DNA of 64,000 nt from Prosthecobacter vanneervenii (GCF_014203095.1 NZ_JACHIG010000008.1:62001-126000); one strand, 5' to 3'. Positions 40,913 through 50,276 are shown, counted from the stretch's first letter. The notes: generated from the sequence alone by a model not told the origin. Numbers and translations: made by a program.

Positions 40913-41827
40913 ATGCGTTTCGCTCTTCTGCTCCTGCTTCTCTGCGGCTGCTCACGTGAAAGCCCCACCTCCGTGGGCGGTCACACCATGGGCACCACCT
41001 GGAGCCTGCGCGTGCATCCCGGCTCGCACCTCCCTCCTGCGGCGGAGATCCAGCAAAAGCTCGACGCCTGGGAGTCCATTCTCAGCCACTGGCAGCCGGA
41101 ATCTGCCCTGTCTCGTTTCAACACCTCGTCCAGCACCGACTGGATCTCCGTCCCGCCCGAACTCATCGAAGTCGTCGAACTCGCTCAACGCATCAGCACC
41201 GAAACCAATCACGCATTCGACATCACTCTCGCCCCTCTGATCGATCTCTGGGGCTTCGGCTCCAGCGGCAGACGTAACGCACCTCCTTCATCAGAAGAGA
41301 TCACCGCCTCCAAAGCCCTTTGCGGCTGGCAGCACCTCCACACCCGCCACGACCCTCCCGCCCTGCGCAAAGACATCCCGGCACTCCGCATCAATGTCAG
41401 CGCCGTGGCCGAAGGCTGGGCACTCGACCACCTGGCAAAGCACCTGGAATCCTCAGACCTGCATGACTTCCTCCTCGAAATCGGCGGCGAAGTGCTCGCT
41501 CACGGCGAATGGCGTGTCGGCATTCAGGCACCGGCAGCCCCGCCCGGCGAGACCGCACAAACCCTGCTGCTCAGAGATCAGTCCATCGCCACTAGCGGCG
41601 TTTACCGCCAGCACTTCATGGCAGATGGAAAAGAATACGCTCACATCCTCGATCCCCGCACCGGCAGCCCCATAGCCCACCCCCTCGCCTCCGTCAGCGT
41701 CATCCACTCCAGCGCCGCTCTGGCCGATGGCTACGCTACGGCGCTTCTGGTGCTAGGCCCCTTGGAAGGCCGCACTCTGGCCGCAAAGCTCAGCCTCCAG
41801 GCAATCTGGTTCGAGCGTAAAAAATAA
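40913..41827 (+). CDS. apbE: FAD:protein FMN transferase (ApbE)
   Basis: 304 residues from the ATG at 40913 (MRFALLLLLLCGCSRESPTS), a lipoprotein signal with LLCGC; an in-frame start 27 codons earlier would hide it. Family motifs are HTMGTTWSLRV, HAFDITLAPLIDLWGFG, NVSAVAEGWALDHLAKHLE, LLEIGGEVLAHGEWRVGIQ and YAHILDPRTGSPIAH. ApbE attaches FMN covalently to Thr in flavoproteins such as RnfG/NqrC using FAD and Mg. It acts on the periplasmic face. No flavinylation target gene is in the window. The usual Lys of GxAKGY is Glu here (AVAEGW). Confidence 0.9.
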   Translation: MRFALLLLLLCGCSRESPTSVGGHTMGTTWSLRVHPGSHLPPAAEIQQKLDAWESILSHWQPESALSRFNTSSSTDWISVPPELIEVVELAQRISTETNHAFDITLAPLIDLWGFGSSGRRNAPPSSEEITASKALCGWQHLHTRHDPPALRKDIPALRINVSAVAEGWALDHLAKHLESSDLHDFLLEIGGEVLAHGEWRVGIQAPAAPPGETAQTLLLRDQSIATSGVYRQHFMADGKEYAHILDPRTGSPIAHPLASVSVIHSSAALADGYATALLVLGPLEGRTLAAKLSLQAIWFERKK

Positions 41828-41888
41828 CTCCCAGCTCAAAAAGCCCGTTGCCCTGAGCCCGGCGCTCTCTGCTATCACACTCCCCTGC

Positions 41889-43904
41889 ATGTTTCACGTC
41901 GCCGAAGATCACGAAGAAGGAATGACAGGCCGCATCTCGCGGCCTCCTCTCGCGCCACGCATGCACCATGCCTTCTCCACCGAAGGCCGGATGGCCGCCT
42001 CTCCGCAGTTCGAATACCGCCCCCAGCAGCAGCGCATGGCAGAGCTCGTCGGTGCCGCGCTGGATGGCAACCACGCCCTCGTTTGCGAAGCCGCCACCGG
42101 AGTCGGCAAATCCCTCGCCTACCTCGTTCCCGCCGTCACCTTTGCCCTTGAGCAGAAGCGCAAGGCCATCATCTGCACCCACACCATCAATCTGCAGGAG
42201 CAGCTCATCTCCAAGGACATCCCCATCGTCCGGCAATTGGTGGGCAATTTCCACGCAGAGATCCTCAAAGGCCGCGGCAACTACATCTGCCCCACCCGTC
42301 TCAAGCGCGCCCTCAATGAGTCCGCAGACCTCTTCTCCACTTCCGAAGCCGGTGAATTGAAGATGCTTCTCGACTGGGTGGCGGAGACCGAAGACGGCAC
42401 GCTGAGCGATCTCGACTTCACCCCCAGCGCACGCGTGTGGTCCCTCGTCTGCAGCGAGCCCCACGCCTGCACTCCCCGCCGCTGCCCGCCCGGCAGCCGC
42501 TGCTGGTACCAGGACGTCCGCCGCCGCATGGAGCAGGCCGATGTTATCGTCCTCAATCACACGCTGTTCTTCACCCTGCTGGCCTCAGCAGATGAAACCA
42601 CCGCCGAGGACTGCAATTTCCTCTTCCCGCGCGACTTCGTCATCCTCGACGAGGCCCACACCATCGAGAACGTCGCCGCGAAAGCCTTCGGCCTTCACAT
42701 CAGTGAATCCAACATCAAGTTCGAGCTCGGCCGCCTTCACAATCCCAAGACCCGCAAAGGCTTCTTCCAGCTCCTCGGAGACAAAGACGGCATCCGCGAA
42801 GTCCTGCAGACACTCGAAAACGTGGACACCTTTTTCCGCGAAGCTGAGGCCGCCTGCAAATTCAACGCCCTCGGCCGCGAGTTCCGCGTGCGCGAAGCCG
42901 GCCTCATTGAGGACACCCTCAGCCTGCCGCTCCAGCGCCTCTCACTGCGCGCCCAGAAAGCCGGCGATGCCGTGGATCGCGAAGGCACCAAGCTCGAACT
43001 CCTGGATCTCTCCAAACGCCTCACCAGCATCCGCGTCGGCATCAAGGCCTTCCTCGATCAGGAAAACGAAGACCACGTCCATTGGGTCGAGCGCACCAGC
43101 CACGAAAACCGCATCGTCTCCTTCCACACTGCCCCTGTCGATGTGGCCCCTCGCCTGAAGCAGATTTTCTTCAGCAGCCACAAGGCCTGCGTCTTCACCA
43201 GCGCCACCCTCGGCATTGGCGACGACTCGGAGTTGAACTACTTCCGCAATCGCGTCGGCGCTGAGGACGCACGCGCTGCCTGCATCGAAAGCCCCTTCAA
43301 TTTCAAAAAGCAGATGAAGCTCTATCTGCTCAAGAAAATGCCGCAGCCTTCCGATCCGGGTTACCTCGAAAAGCTGGAGCACTGGATCACCCATTTCGTC
43401 GATCTCAGCAGCGGCCGAGCCTTCATTCTCTTCACCAGCTACAGCCAGATGACCTCACTGGCAGACAAGCTCGAAGCCCACTGCGACAAGCGCGGCTGGC
43501 GTCTGCTCGTCCAAGGCCGCGGCATGCCCCGCCACCAGATGCTCGCCGAGTTCAAAAGCGACACCCACAGCGTGCTCTGCGGCACCGACAGTTTCTGGAC
43601 CGGCGTGGACGTCCCCGGCGAAGCCCTCAGCAACGTCATCATCACCCGCCTGCCCTTCGCCGTGCCGGACCACCCGCTCACCGCCTCACGCATCGAGCAC
43701 CTCGAAGAGCAGGGCCTCAACGCCTTCACCGAATACAGCGTCCCCGAGGCCATCCTCAAGCTCCGCCAGGGCGTCGGCCGCCTCATCCGCACCGCCACAG
43801 ACAAAGGCATCTGCGCCATCCTCGACAACCGCATCCTCACCAAGCCCTACGGCCGCGCCTTCCTCGCCTCCCTGCCGGAGTGTCCGACAGAGATCATGCA
43901 GTGA
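41889..43904 (+). CDS. dinG: DinG-type ATP-dependent DNA helicase
   Basis: 671 residues if translation begins at 41889; other in-frame ATGs lie at 41922, 41961 and 41991. An XPD/DinG superfamily 2 helicase: FEYRPQQQRMAEL (Q-like motif), EAATGVGKSLAY (Walker A), ICTHTINLQEQL, LDEAHTIENVAAKA (DEAH), TSATLGIGDD, and C-terminal FWTGVDVPGEALSNVIITR and QGVGRLIRTATDKG. Cys residues in NYICPTRL, LVCSEPHACTPRRCPPGSRC lie between motifs I and II, as in the 4Fe-4S domain. It unwinds damaged or structured DNA. No LexA box is seen upstream, so SOS control is not indicated. Confidence 0.9.
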   Translation: MFHVAEDHEEGMTGRISRPPLAPRMHHAFSTEGRMAASPQFEYRPQQQRMAELVGAALDGNHALVCEAATGVGKSLAYLVPAVTFALEQKRKAIICTHTINLQEQLISKDIPIVRQLVGNFHAEILKGRGNYICPTRLKRALNESADLFSTSEAGELKMLLDWVAETEDGTLSDLDFTPSARVWSLVCSEPHACTPRRCPPGSRCWYQDVRRRMEQADVIVLNHTLFFTLLASADETTAEDCNFLFPRDFVILDEAHTIENVAAKAFGLHISESNIKFELGRLHNPKTRKGFFQLLGDKDGIREVLQTLENVDTFFREAEAACKFNALGREFRVREAGLIEDTLSLPLQRLSLRAQKAGDAVDREGTKLELLDLSKRLTSIRVGIKAFLDQENEDHVHWVERTSHENRIVSFHTAPVDVAPRLKQIFFSSHKACVFTSATLGIGDDSELNYFRNRVGAEDARAACIESPFNFKKQMKLYLLKKMPQPSDPGYLEKLEHWITHFVDLSSGRAFILFTSYSQMTSLADKLEAHCDKRGWRLLVQGRGMPRHQMLAEFKSDTHSVLCGTDSFWTGVDVPGEALSNVIITRLPFAVPDHPLTASRIEHLEEQGLNAFTEYSVPEAILKLRQGVGRLIRTATDKGICAILDNRILTKPYGRAFLASLPECPTEIMQ

Positions 43905-43988
43905 CTTTAAATCCTCCTCTTTCTCCTGCTCCTACTCTTCCTCCCTCATTCCGGCGGCTTGGATTCCGGGAGGAGGCAGCGAGCCTCA

Positions 43989-45260
43989 TCACGGAAACAG
44001 CCCCCGCATCTGCTTCGCCTCGTGCACCCGCTGGATGCCCAGGCTCAGCGCGGCAAAGCGCATGCTGACACCACGTTTGCGGCTGAAGTTGATCGTCTGC
44101 ACAAACGCCTGTTCCAGGATGCGGTAGAGCTTGCTCATCACCTCCCCCTCATCCCAAAAGAAGCTCTGCAGATCCTGCACCCACTCGAAATAGGAGACCA
44201 CCACACCGCCCGCATTGCACAGGATGTCCGGGATCACAAAGATCTCAGGACGCTGCGCGATGATCGCATCCGCCTCCGGCGTGGTTGGCCCGTTCGCTCC
44301 TTCGGCCAGAATGCGGCACTGGATCTTCGCCGCGTTGTCTCCCGTGATCTGCCGCTCCATCGCCGCCGGCACCAGCACGTCACACGGCGTGATCAGCAAC
44401 TGCTCGTTGGTAATCGCTTCTGCACCATCAAATCCGACGATGCTCTTCGTCTTCGCCACATGCTCGTCCAGCTTCGCCAGATCAATGCCCTTCGGATTAT
44501 ACAACCCGCCAAACGCATCGCTCACCGCGATCACCTTGAGCCCCATGCGGTTCAGTGAAGCTGCCGCCACACCGCCAACATTCCCGTAACCCTGCACCAC
44601 CGCAGTCGCTCCCTGCGCATTGATGCCCAGCGTATCCATCGCACGTGAAATCAAATACGCCACACCACGTCCCGTCGATTCCTTGCGCCCCAGCGATCCC
44701 CCCAGGCTCACCGGCTTGCCCGTCACCACCGCCGGCACGCAATGGCCGCTCTGCAGCGAATACGTGTCCATCATCCACGCCATCGTCTGCTCATTCGTTC
44801 CCATGTCCGGCGCAGGAATGTCGATCTGCGGCCCGATGAACGGAATCAGCTCCTGCGTGTATCGCCGCGTTACTCTCTCCAGTTCCCCTATCGAAAGCGC
44901 ACGCGGATCGCACGTCACACCACCCTTGGCCCCACCATACGGCAGCCCGGTCAGCGCGCACTTCCAGCTCATCCACATCGCCAGCGCACCCACCTCTCCC
45001 AGCGTCACATCCGGATGGAAGCGCACACCACCCTTCGTCGGCCCCAGCGTGAGGTGGTGCTGCACACGGTAGCCCATGAAGACCGTGGTGCTGCCATCAT
45101 CCCGCCTCACCGGCATCGCCACACTCACGGCGCGCTTCGGCATCTTCAATCGGTCTCGGGCGCTTTCCGGAATCTCCAAAAAATCGGCCACCAAGTCAAA
45201 CTGCTGGCAGGCCATGCGGAAAATCGGCGAATCATAAACTTGGGGAATCATGCTGCTCAT
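43989..45260 (-). CDS. gdhA: Glutamate dehydrogenase (Glu/Leu/Phe/Val dehydrogenase)
   Basis: 423 residues from the ATG at 45260 (MSSMIPQVYDSPIFRMACQQ); the ATG three codons later is also possible. The GDH family is shown by GPTKGGVRFHPDVTLGEVGA, the catalytic-Lys motif GLPYGGAKGGV, DIPAPDMGTNEQTMAWMMD, the Rossmann motif GYGNVGGVAAASL and EGANGPTTPEAD. It interconverts glutamate with 2-oxoglutarate plus ammonia using NAD(P). The length and sequence type fit the hexameric subgroup of about 420 residues. Divergent from the M32 carboxypeptidase gene and convergent with dinG. Confidence 0.93.
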   Translation of the reverse strand: MSSMIPQVYDSPIFRMACQQFDLVADFLEIPESARDRLKMPKRAVSVAMPVRRDDGSTTVFMGYRVQHHLTLGPTKGGVRFHPDVTLGEVGALAMWMSWKCALTGLPYGGAKGGVTCDPRALSIGELERVTRRYTQELIPFIGPQIDIPAPDMGTNEQTMAWMMDTYSLQSGHCVPAVVTGKPVSLGGSLGRKESTGRGVAYLISRAMDTLGINAQGATAVVQGYGNVGGVAAASLNRMGLKVIAVSDAFGGLYNPKGIDLAKLDEHVAKTKSIVGFDGAEAITNEQLLITPCDVLVPAAMERQITGDNAAKIQCRILAEGANGPTTPEADAIIAQRPEIFVIPDILCNAGGVVVSYFEWVQDLQSFFWDEGEVMSKLYRILEQAFVQTINFSRKRGVSMRFAALSLGIQRVHEAKQMRGLFP

Positions 45261-45367
45261 GGTATCAAAGCATACGCACGCCGCAGAATCTGCGAGCGCA
45301 GTTTGTGACTGTTCTTTGCGATGTGGTTTCGCTTGCCAGCCACACACGCCGCTGCCAGTTCATCCAC

Positions 45368-46846
45368 ATGCCCAACGCCTATCAATCCCTTTGCGAAGTC
45401 ATTTCTGAAATCGCCCTCCTTACCTCCACCGAGGCCGTGCTCGGCTGGGACCAGGAAACCTACATGCCCTCACACGCGCTGGATCACCGCGCGCGTCAGC
45501 TCTCCTACCTCACCGGCAGAGCCCATTCGCTGCTGACCTCCAAAAAGACGCTCAAACTGCTGGAGCAGGCCGAGAAAGAAACCAGCGAGAATCCCACCCA
45601 CGCCGCCAACATACGCGGCCTGCGCAGGGATATCGACCGCGCCACCAAGCTCCCCCAAAAACTCGTGGAGGAAGAGAGCCAGGTCTGCGCCCACGCCAAG
45701 GCCGCCTGGGTCGAGGCACGCGGTAAGTCCGACTTCGACCACTTCGCCCCTCACCTGGAAAAGGTGCTCGGCATCGCCCGCAAAAAAGCCGACCTTTTCG
45801 GCTATGATGACGAGCCCTATGACGCGCTTCTCGATCTCTACGAACGTGGTGCCAAAACCCGCGAAGTCGCCGCCCTCTTCACCAAACTCCGTCCCCAGCT
45901 CGCCGAAATATCCCGCGCTGCTGTGGCCAAATCCAGCAAGGTGAAACCTGGCGCGCTCAAAGGCCGCTACCCGATTGAAAAACAGCAGGTCCTCAACCGC
46001 GAAATCGCCCAAAGCCTCGGCTTCGATTTCGAGGCCGGTCGCATCGACACCACCGCTCACCCCTTCTGCACCACCCTCGGCCCTGGCGACGTCCGCCTCA
46101 CCACCCGCTACGACGAAAAAGACTTCCTCTCCTCCCTCTTCGGCGTCATGCACGAAGCCGGACACGGCCTCTACGAGCAGGGCCTCCCCGGACTCGACTA
46201 CGGCCTCCCCAGCGGCAGCGCCGCTTCCCTCGGCATTCACGAATCCCAGAGCCGCCTCTGGGAAAATCATGTTGGCCGCAGCCTCATCTTCTGGAAAAAG
46301 TGGTTCCCCCGCGCCCAGGAGCTCTTCCCTCACCTGCGCAAAGTGAAGCTCGACGCCTTCATGAAGGAAATGCTGCGCAGCGAGTTCAGCTTCATCCGCG
46401 TCGAGGCAGACGAAGCCACCTACGATCTCCACATCCTTCTCCGCTTCGGCATCGAACGCCGCCTCGTTAAAGGCGAGCTCTCCGTCCAGGACGTGCCCAA
46501 AGTCTGGAACGAGGAATACCGCGAACTCTTTGGCATGACGCCACCCGACGACCGTCGCGGCTGCCTGCAGGACATCCACTGGAGCATGGGCGGCCTCGGC
46601 TACTTCGCCACCTACACCCTCGGAAATCTCAATGCCGCCCAGCTTTTCGCCACGGCCAAAAAGCAGAAGAAAATCGCCGCCGCTCTGGAGAAATGCGACT
46701 ACGCACCTCTCCTCCAGTGGCTGCGCACCAATGTCCATTCCAAGGGCGCCGCCTTCCTCCCTCAGGAGATCATCTCCCAGGCCACTGGCAGCCCCACGGA
46801 CGCCAAATGGCACATCAAGCACCTGCGCGAGCGCTACGTCGGCTGA
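45368..46846 (+). CDS. M32 carboxypeptidase (Taq-type)
   Basis: 492 residues from the ATG at 45368 (MPNAYQSLCEVISEIALLTS); longer in-frame starts lie in the divergent promoter region. Helical zinc carboxypeptidase of family M32: HEAGHGLYEQGLP near residue 261 with HExxH plus the later GIHESQSRLWENH Glu/His block, and the family N-terminal LGWDQETYMP. Broad C-terminal amino-acid release in the cytoplasm. Its stop is 5 bases from the convergent lexA stop. Confidence 0.92.
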   Translation: MPNAYQSLCEVISEIALLTSTEAVLGWDQETYMPSHALDHRARQLSYLTGRAHSLLTSKKTLKLLEQAEKETSENPTHAANIRGLRRDIDRATKLPQKLVEEESQVCAHAKAAWVEARGKSDFDHFAPHLEKVLGIARKKADLFGYDDEPYDALLDLYERGAKTREVAALFTKLRPQLAEISRAAVAKSSKVKPGALKGRYPIEKQQVLNREIAQSLGFDFEAGRIDTTAHPFCTTLGPGDVRLTTRYDEKDFLSSLFGVMHEAGHGLYEQGLPGLDYGLPSGSAASLGIHESQSRLWENHVGRSLIFWKKWFPRAQELFPHLRKVKLDAFMKEMLRSEFSFIRVEADEATYDLHILLRFGIERRLVKGELSVQDVPKVWNEEYRELFGMTPPDDRRGCLQDIHWSMGGLGYFATYTLGNLNAAQLFATAKKQKKIAAALEKCDYAPLLQWLRTNVHSKGAAFLPQEIISQATGSPTDAKWHIKHLRERYVG

Positions 46847-46851
46847 TCTCC

Positions 46852-47487
46852 TCAGCCCTGCCGCACATGCCGGATCAGCCCGATCATCACGCCTTGGATG
46901 AGCAGCTCTCTCGCAGGAATCAGATCCGGAAACTCAGGATTCTCAGCCTGCAGATAAGGCTGGGAATCCTTGATGAGATACCGCTTCAGGGTGCTCTCGC
47001 CATCGATCAAAGCTGCCACGATATCCCGCGGCCTCGGCTCGCGGATTTCGAGAATGACAATGTCTCCATCGCCAATCAGCGCGCCGATCATCGACTCACC
47101 CCGCACCTTCAGCGCAAAGCTCTTCGCCGTGCGCGGAATGCCCAGCGTGTTCACATCCACCGAAATGCAGCGGTCCGCATTCTGCACCATGTCCGCCGCA
47201 GCCATGCCAGCCGGGATCTGCCCAAACACCGGAATGTCCACGATCTCCGCTCGGTCCAGGTCTTCAGGAAACACCACAGCGCGCGCTTTGTGCGGATGCC
47301 GCTGAATCACGCCCTTCTTTTCCAGCGCCCTCAGGTGGCTCATCGCCGCCGTCTGGCTGGAAAAGCCAAAATGCCGCTGGATGTCACGCGTGGAGGGCAT
47401 GACGCCGTTGCTGCGCTGGTAGCTGCGCAGATACTCCAGGAGTTCCTGCTGGCGGGCGGTAAGGCGGGAGTCAGTTTCAGTGAACAT
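46852..47487 (-). CDS. lexA: LexA repressor
   Basis: 211 residues from the ATG at 47487; a TTG two codons earlier is also in frame. A winged helix-turn-helix at about 1-65 (MPSTRDIQRHFGFSSQTAAM) is joined to an S24 self-cleaving domain. The cleavage site is the Ala-Gly of VFGQIPAGMA, the nucleophile Ser is in VRGESMIGALIGDGD, and the general-base Lys is in DGESTLKRYLI. RecA-stimulated self-cleavage would relieve SOS genes. The box at 47502-47515 lies 15 bases upstream and implies autoregulation. Confidence 0.93.
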   Translation of the reverse strand: MFTETDSRLTARQQELLEYLRSYQRSNGVMPSTRDIQRHFGFSSQTAAMSHLRALEKKGVIQRHPHKARAVVFPEDLDRAEIVDIPVFGQIPAGMAAADMVQNADRCISVDVNTLGIPRTAKSFALKVRGESMIGALIGDGDIVILEIREPRPRDIVAALIDGESTLKRYLIKDSQPYLQAENPEFPDLIPARELLIQGVMIGLIRHVRQG

Positions 47488-47501
47488 GTTCAATTCAAGG
47501 C

Positions 47502-47515
47502 TGTTCGGGCGAACA
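47502..47515. promoter_or_regulatory. LexA (SOS) box
   Basis: TGTTC-GGGC-GAACA has perfect 5-base arms with a 4-base spacer, 15 bases upstream of the lexA ATG. This form is, as I recall, the LexA motif reported for Verrucomicrobia. It is the only exact copy I found in the window. It also lies 65 bases upstream of the divergent TPR gene at 47580. Confidence 0.85.
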
Positions 47516-47579
47516 TTCCCCTTCCTCCCAGATACGCAAGATGTTTTCCTGCGCTGGTTTCAGCGCATAGTCCCCCACC

Positions 47580-48251
47580 ATGTCGCCCTCGCTTTTGCTG
47601 AAATCCTCCCTGCCGCTTCTCCTGGCCGCAGCCATTCACGCCCAGGAGGCTCCATCCTACACCCCGGCCAAAACGGATAAAACCGGCATGCTGCCTCCTT
47701 TCACCAAGGTGCTTGGAGAGCGTGCTGCCGCCGCCTTCGGCAAGCAGGACTGGCCCGCTGCCCGCAAGGCTTACCTGGAAATGCTCGACCTCGACGATGG
47801 CAATGCCCTCGTCTGGGCCAACCTCGGCGCTGTGGAGCAGCAGGCCGGCGATGAATCACGCGCCATCGATTGCTTCGAGAGATCCGTTCAGCTCAATCCC
47901 CAGCTCGCCCAGACATGGACAGCCCTCGGACTGCTCGTCCAAAAAAAAGGCGATACCTACCGTGCCATTTCCTGCTTCTCCCGTGCCATTCATGAAGAAC
48001 CCGAAGATGCTCGCGCTCACAATTACCTCGCCATCGCCGCCAAGAGTCTTGGCTGGACCGACGCCGCTGAGGCCGAACTCCAGCGCGCCATCGACCTGAA
48101 GCCCGACTACGGCATCGCCCACTTCAACATGGCGCTGATGCTCCTGGAACGCCGCCCGCCCGCCATCGAGCTCGCACGCCGGCACTACGAAAAGGCGCTC
48201 ACCCTCGGTGTCGCCAAGGAGGAAGTCGTGGAGGGCCGCCTCAAGGACTGA
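47580..48251 (+). CDS. Exported TPR-repeat protein
   Basis: 223 residues. The N-terminus (MSPSLLLKSSLPLLLAAAIHA) is a signal peptide. Four TPR-like units are visible: QDWPAARKAYLEMLDLDDGN, DESRAIDCFERSVQLNPQLA, GDTYRAISCFSRAIHEEPED and GWTDAAEAELQRAIDLKPDY. Likely a periplasmic scaffold. It is divergent from lexA, with the LexA box in between, and is followed after 3 bases by the bioF-like gene on the same strand, suggesting co-transcription. Confidence 0.85.
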   Translation: MSPSLLLKSSLPLLLAAAIHAQEAPSYTPAKTDKTGMLPPFTKVLGERAAAAFGKQDWPAARKAYLEMLDLDDGNALVWANLGAVEQQAGDESRAIDCFERSVQLNPQLAQTWTALGLLVQKKGDTYRAISCFSRAIHEEPEDARAHNYLAIAAKSLGWTDAAEAELQRAIDLKPDYGIAHFNMALMLLERRPPAIELARRHYEKALTLGVAKEEVVEGRLKD

Positions 48252-48254
48252 CCC

Positions 48255-49421
48255 ATGCCGGACACGGAACGCACATGGAATATTGCCGCGCAGCTGGACG
48301 ATTTGCGCGCACAGGAGCTCTGGCGCGAGCTGCGCCCGCTGGATGAAGCACACGGCCTCACCGTCCGCTCAGGAGACCGCGAATGGATCAATTTTTCCTC
48401 CAACGACTACCTCGGCCTGGCTCACTCCCAGGAAATGCAGGCCGCGCTGGAAGACGGCATCGCTAAATATGGCGGCGGTTCGGGTGCCTCGCGCCTCGTG
48501 TGCGGCACTCATCGCTCTCACGTCACTTTGGAGGAGGCACTCGCCCATTTCAAAGGCACTGAGGCCGCACTCACTTTCAGCAGCGGCTTCGCCGTCGCCC
48601 TTGGCACCATCCCCGCCTTGGTGGGCGCAGGGGACACCATCATCCTCGACAAGCTCTGCCACGCCAGCCTTGTGGATGCCGCCCGCCTCAGCGGAGCCAC
48701 CATTCGCGTCTTCCCACACAACCATCTCGACAAACTCGAGCGCCTCCTCCAAACCGCCCAAGGCCGTGTACTCGTCGTCACCGAGTCCATCTTCAGCATG
48801 GACGGCGATGCCGCTCTGCTGAAGGAAATCGTGGAGCTGAAATCCCGGCACGGTGCCTGGCTCCTGGTGGATGAAGCCCATGCCGTGGGTGTGCTCGGCC
48901 CTCAGGGGCGCGGACTCTCTGCCGCTCTCGGCGTCGATCAGCAGGTGGATCTCCATCTCGGCACCCTCAGCAAGGCCTTCGGCCTCAGTGGCGGCTATCT
49001 GGCGGCATCGCGTCAGGTCATCGACCTCCTGATCAATCGCGCTCGCAGCTTCATCTATTCCACCGCACCGCCCATGCATCTGGCACATGCGCTCACGACC
49101 ATGATTGATCTGATCAGTAGCCGACGCGGCGATCTGCTGAGATCAAAGCTCCACACCAATGTCGGCCAGGCTGTGCAGTTGCTCAAAGACATCGGCATGT
49201 CACCACCAGCAGTTCAGGCAGCCATCCTTCCCGTCATCATCGGAGAGGCCTCACAGGCGCTGGCCGCCAGTGCACGCTTGCGGGATTCTGGCTTCCTGAT
49301 TCCCTGCATCCGTTATCCCACCGTGGCACGTGGCAGCGCCCGCCTCCGCATCACCCTCAGCGCTGAGCACTCAGTTTCACAAATCACAGCACTGGGCAGC
49401 GCCCTGCAGGCGGCCCTCTGA
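48255..49421 (+). CDS. bioF: 8-amino-7-oxononanoate synthase-like PLP enzyme
   Basis: 388 residues. Alpha-oxoamine synthase family: INFSSNDYLGLAH, GGGSGASRLVCGTHRSHVTLE, KLCHASLVDAARLSG, ESIFSMDGDAALL, LLVDEAHAVGVLGPQGRGL, and the PLP Lys in LGTLSKAFGLSGGY. The length equals BioF (about 384). It condenses an acyl-CoA or acyl-ACP with an amino acid, in BioF pimeloyl and L-alanine in biotin synthesis. No other bio genes are adjacent, so 2-amino-3-ketobutyrate CoA ligase or another family member remains possible. Starts 3 bases after the TPR gene. Confidence 0.85.
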   Translation: MPDTERTWNIAAQLDDLRAQELWRELRPLDEAHGLTVRSGDREWINFSSNDYLGLAHSQEMQAALEDGIAKYGGGSGASRLVCGTHRSHVTLEEALAHFKGTEAALTFSSGFAVALGTIPALVGAGDTIILDKLCHASLVDAARLSGATIRVFPHNHLDKLERLLQTAQGRVLVVTESIFSMDGDAALLKEIVELKSRHGAWLLVDEAHAVGVLGPQGRGLSAALGVDQQVDLHLGTLSKAFGLSGGYLAASRQVIDLLINRARSFIYSTAPPMHLAHALTTMIDLISSRRGDLLRSKLHTNVGQAVQLLKDIGMSPPAVQAAILPVIIGEASQALAASARLRDSGFLIPCIRYPTVARGSARLRITLSAEHSVSQITALGSALQAAL

Positions 49422-49424
49422 GCT

Positions 49425-50093
49425 TCACGACTCAGGTTTTTTCCCCAGGATTTCCAGCGCCCTCCTCCTGGCATCTTTGATCTCCTGTGCATTGAGCAGT
49501 ATGCCGTTTTTGCCGGAGGCCATCAGGTTCGTATGCTCCTGTCGGTGCTGCAGAAAAAGCACATGCCCCAGTTCATGGGCCGCCACACGTGCCACCGGAT
49601 TGTCAGATCCGCCTGCCACTGGGTGATATTCGGGCTTCTCACATACCACCACAGGCTCTCCGTAAAAAAAACCGTTCGGGCCCATGTCCTTCACAAAGCA
49701 GACATCAATCGCAGTCGCACTAAAATGCTCCGTCGGAATGGCTGCTTTGACCCAATTTCGATCTTTGATATACCATCGTTTTTCAGGAATTTCCAGAGCT
49801 TGCAGGTTATCTATACACTCCAGCTCAAATCGGATTCCGGCTTGAAACCAGATGCGGTTCACCTCTTTAAAAATCAATTCCACATCCTCTTTATTAAGCG
49901 TTGTGCTTATCCTTGGGTTCATAACCGACTGCATCAAATGGACTCTCACTCTCAGGCTGATCAGGGTAAATCGCTCAGCCGCATGTGCGGGCTGCAGGCA
50001 TAACAGCAAAACCACGGCAGCAAGGCTGCAACCCTTGATAAACCAGCAAAAAAATGGGCTCTCCCACCTTGGATTTAACATATTTAGCGACAT
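49425..50093 (-). CDS. Exported metzincin-like zinc protease
   Basis: 222 residues from the ATG at 50093; MLNPRW four codons later is an alternative. The N-terminal hydrophobic stretch (FIKGCSLAAVVLLLCLQPAHA) is a signal peptide. HELGHVLFLQH near residue 166 is the extended HExxHxxGxxH-type metal site with Q in place of Gly at its seventh position, followed by TNLMASG as the Met-turn. RIWFQAGIRFELECIDNLQA precedes it. The DNA of 49.7-50.2 kb is clearly more AT-rich than its neighbours, a possible sign of transfer. No substrate can be suggested. Confidence 0.75.
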   Translation of the reverse strand: MSLNMLNPRWESPFFCWFIKGCSLAAVVLLLCLQPAHAAERFTLISLRVRVHLMQSVMNPRISTTLNKEDVELIFKEVNRIWFQAGIRFELECIDNLQALEIPEKRWYIKDRNWVKAAIPTEHFSATAIDVCFVKDMGPNGFFYGEPVVVCEKPEYHPVAGGSDNPVARVAAHELGHVLFLQHRQEHTNLMASGKNGILLNAQEIKDARRRALEILGKKPES

Positions 50094-50223
50094 AAATTTT
50101 CCGATTTTACAAGAGCAAGTTATTCACAAAACAAGACATTACTGCGGGCGCAAAAAAATGCTCAGAATTAAAGAAAACGCTTTGCAGTGATTAGACCGCT
50201 GCTAACTTGCAGGCTGAACGGCT

Positions 50224-50236
50224 CACGTACCTTGCT
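50224..50236 (+). promoter_or_regulatory. Degenerate sigma-54-like element
   Basis: CACG-TACC-TTGCT matches the inner part of the sigma-54 consensus, but the -24 GG is CT here. It lies 79 bases from the porin ATG, almost the same as the better match in front of the second porin (82 bases). Confidence 0.3.
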
Positions 50237-50276
50237 CCAAGACACTAGTCTTGAAGCAATTCATGCGAGTGTCCGA

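Noticed and set aside
45470-46822. Long minus-strand open frame opposite the M32 carboxypeptidase
   Set aside because: Its product is an Ala/Glu/Gly-biased string without motifs; the plus strand carries HEAGH and the whole M32 family pattern.
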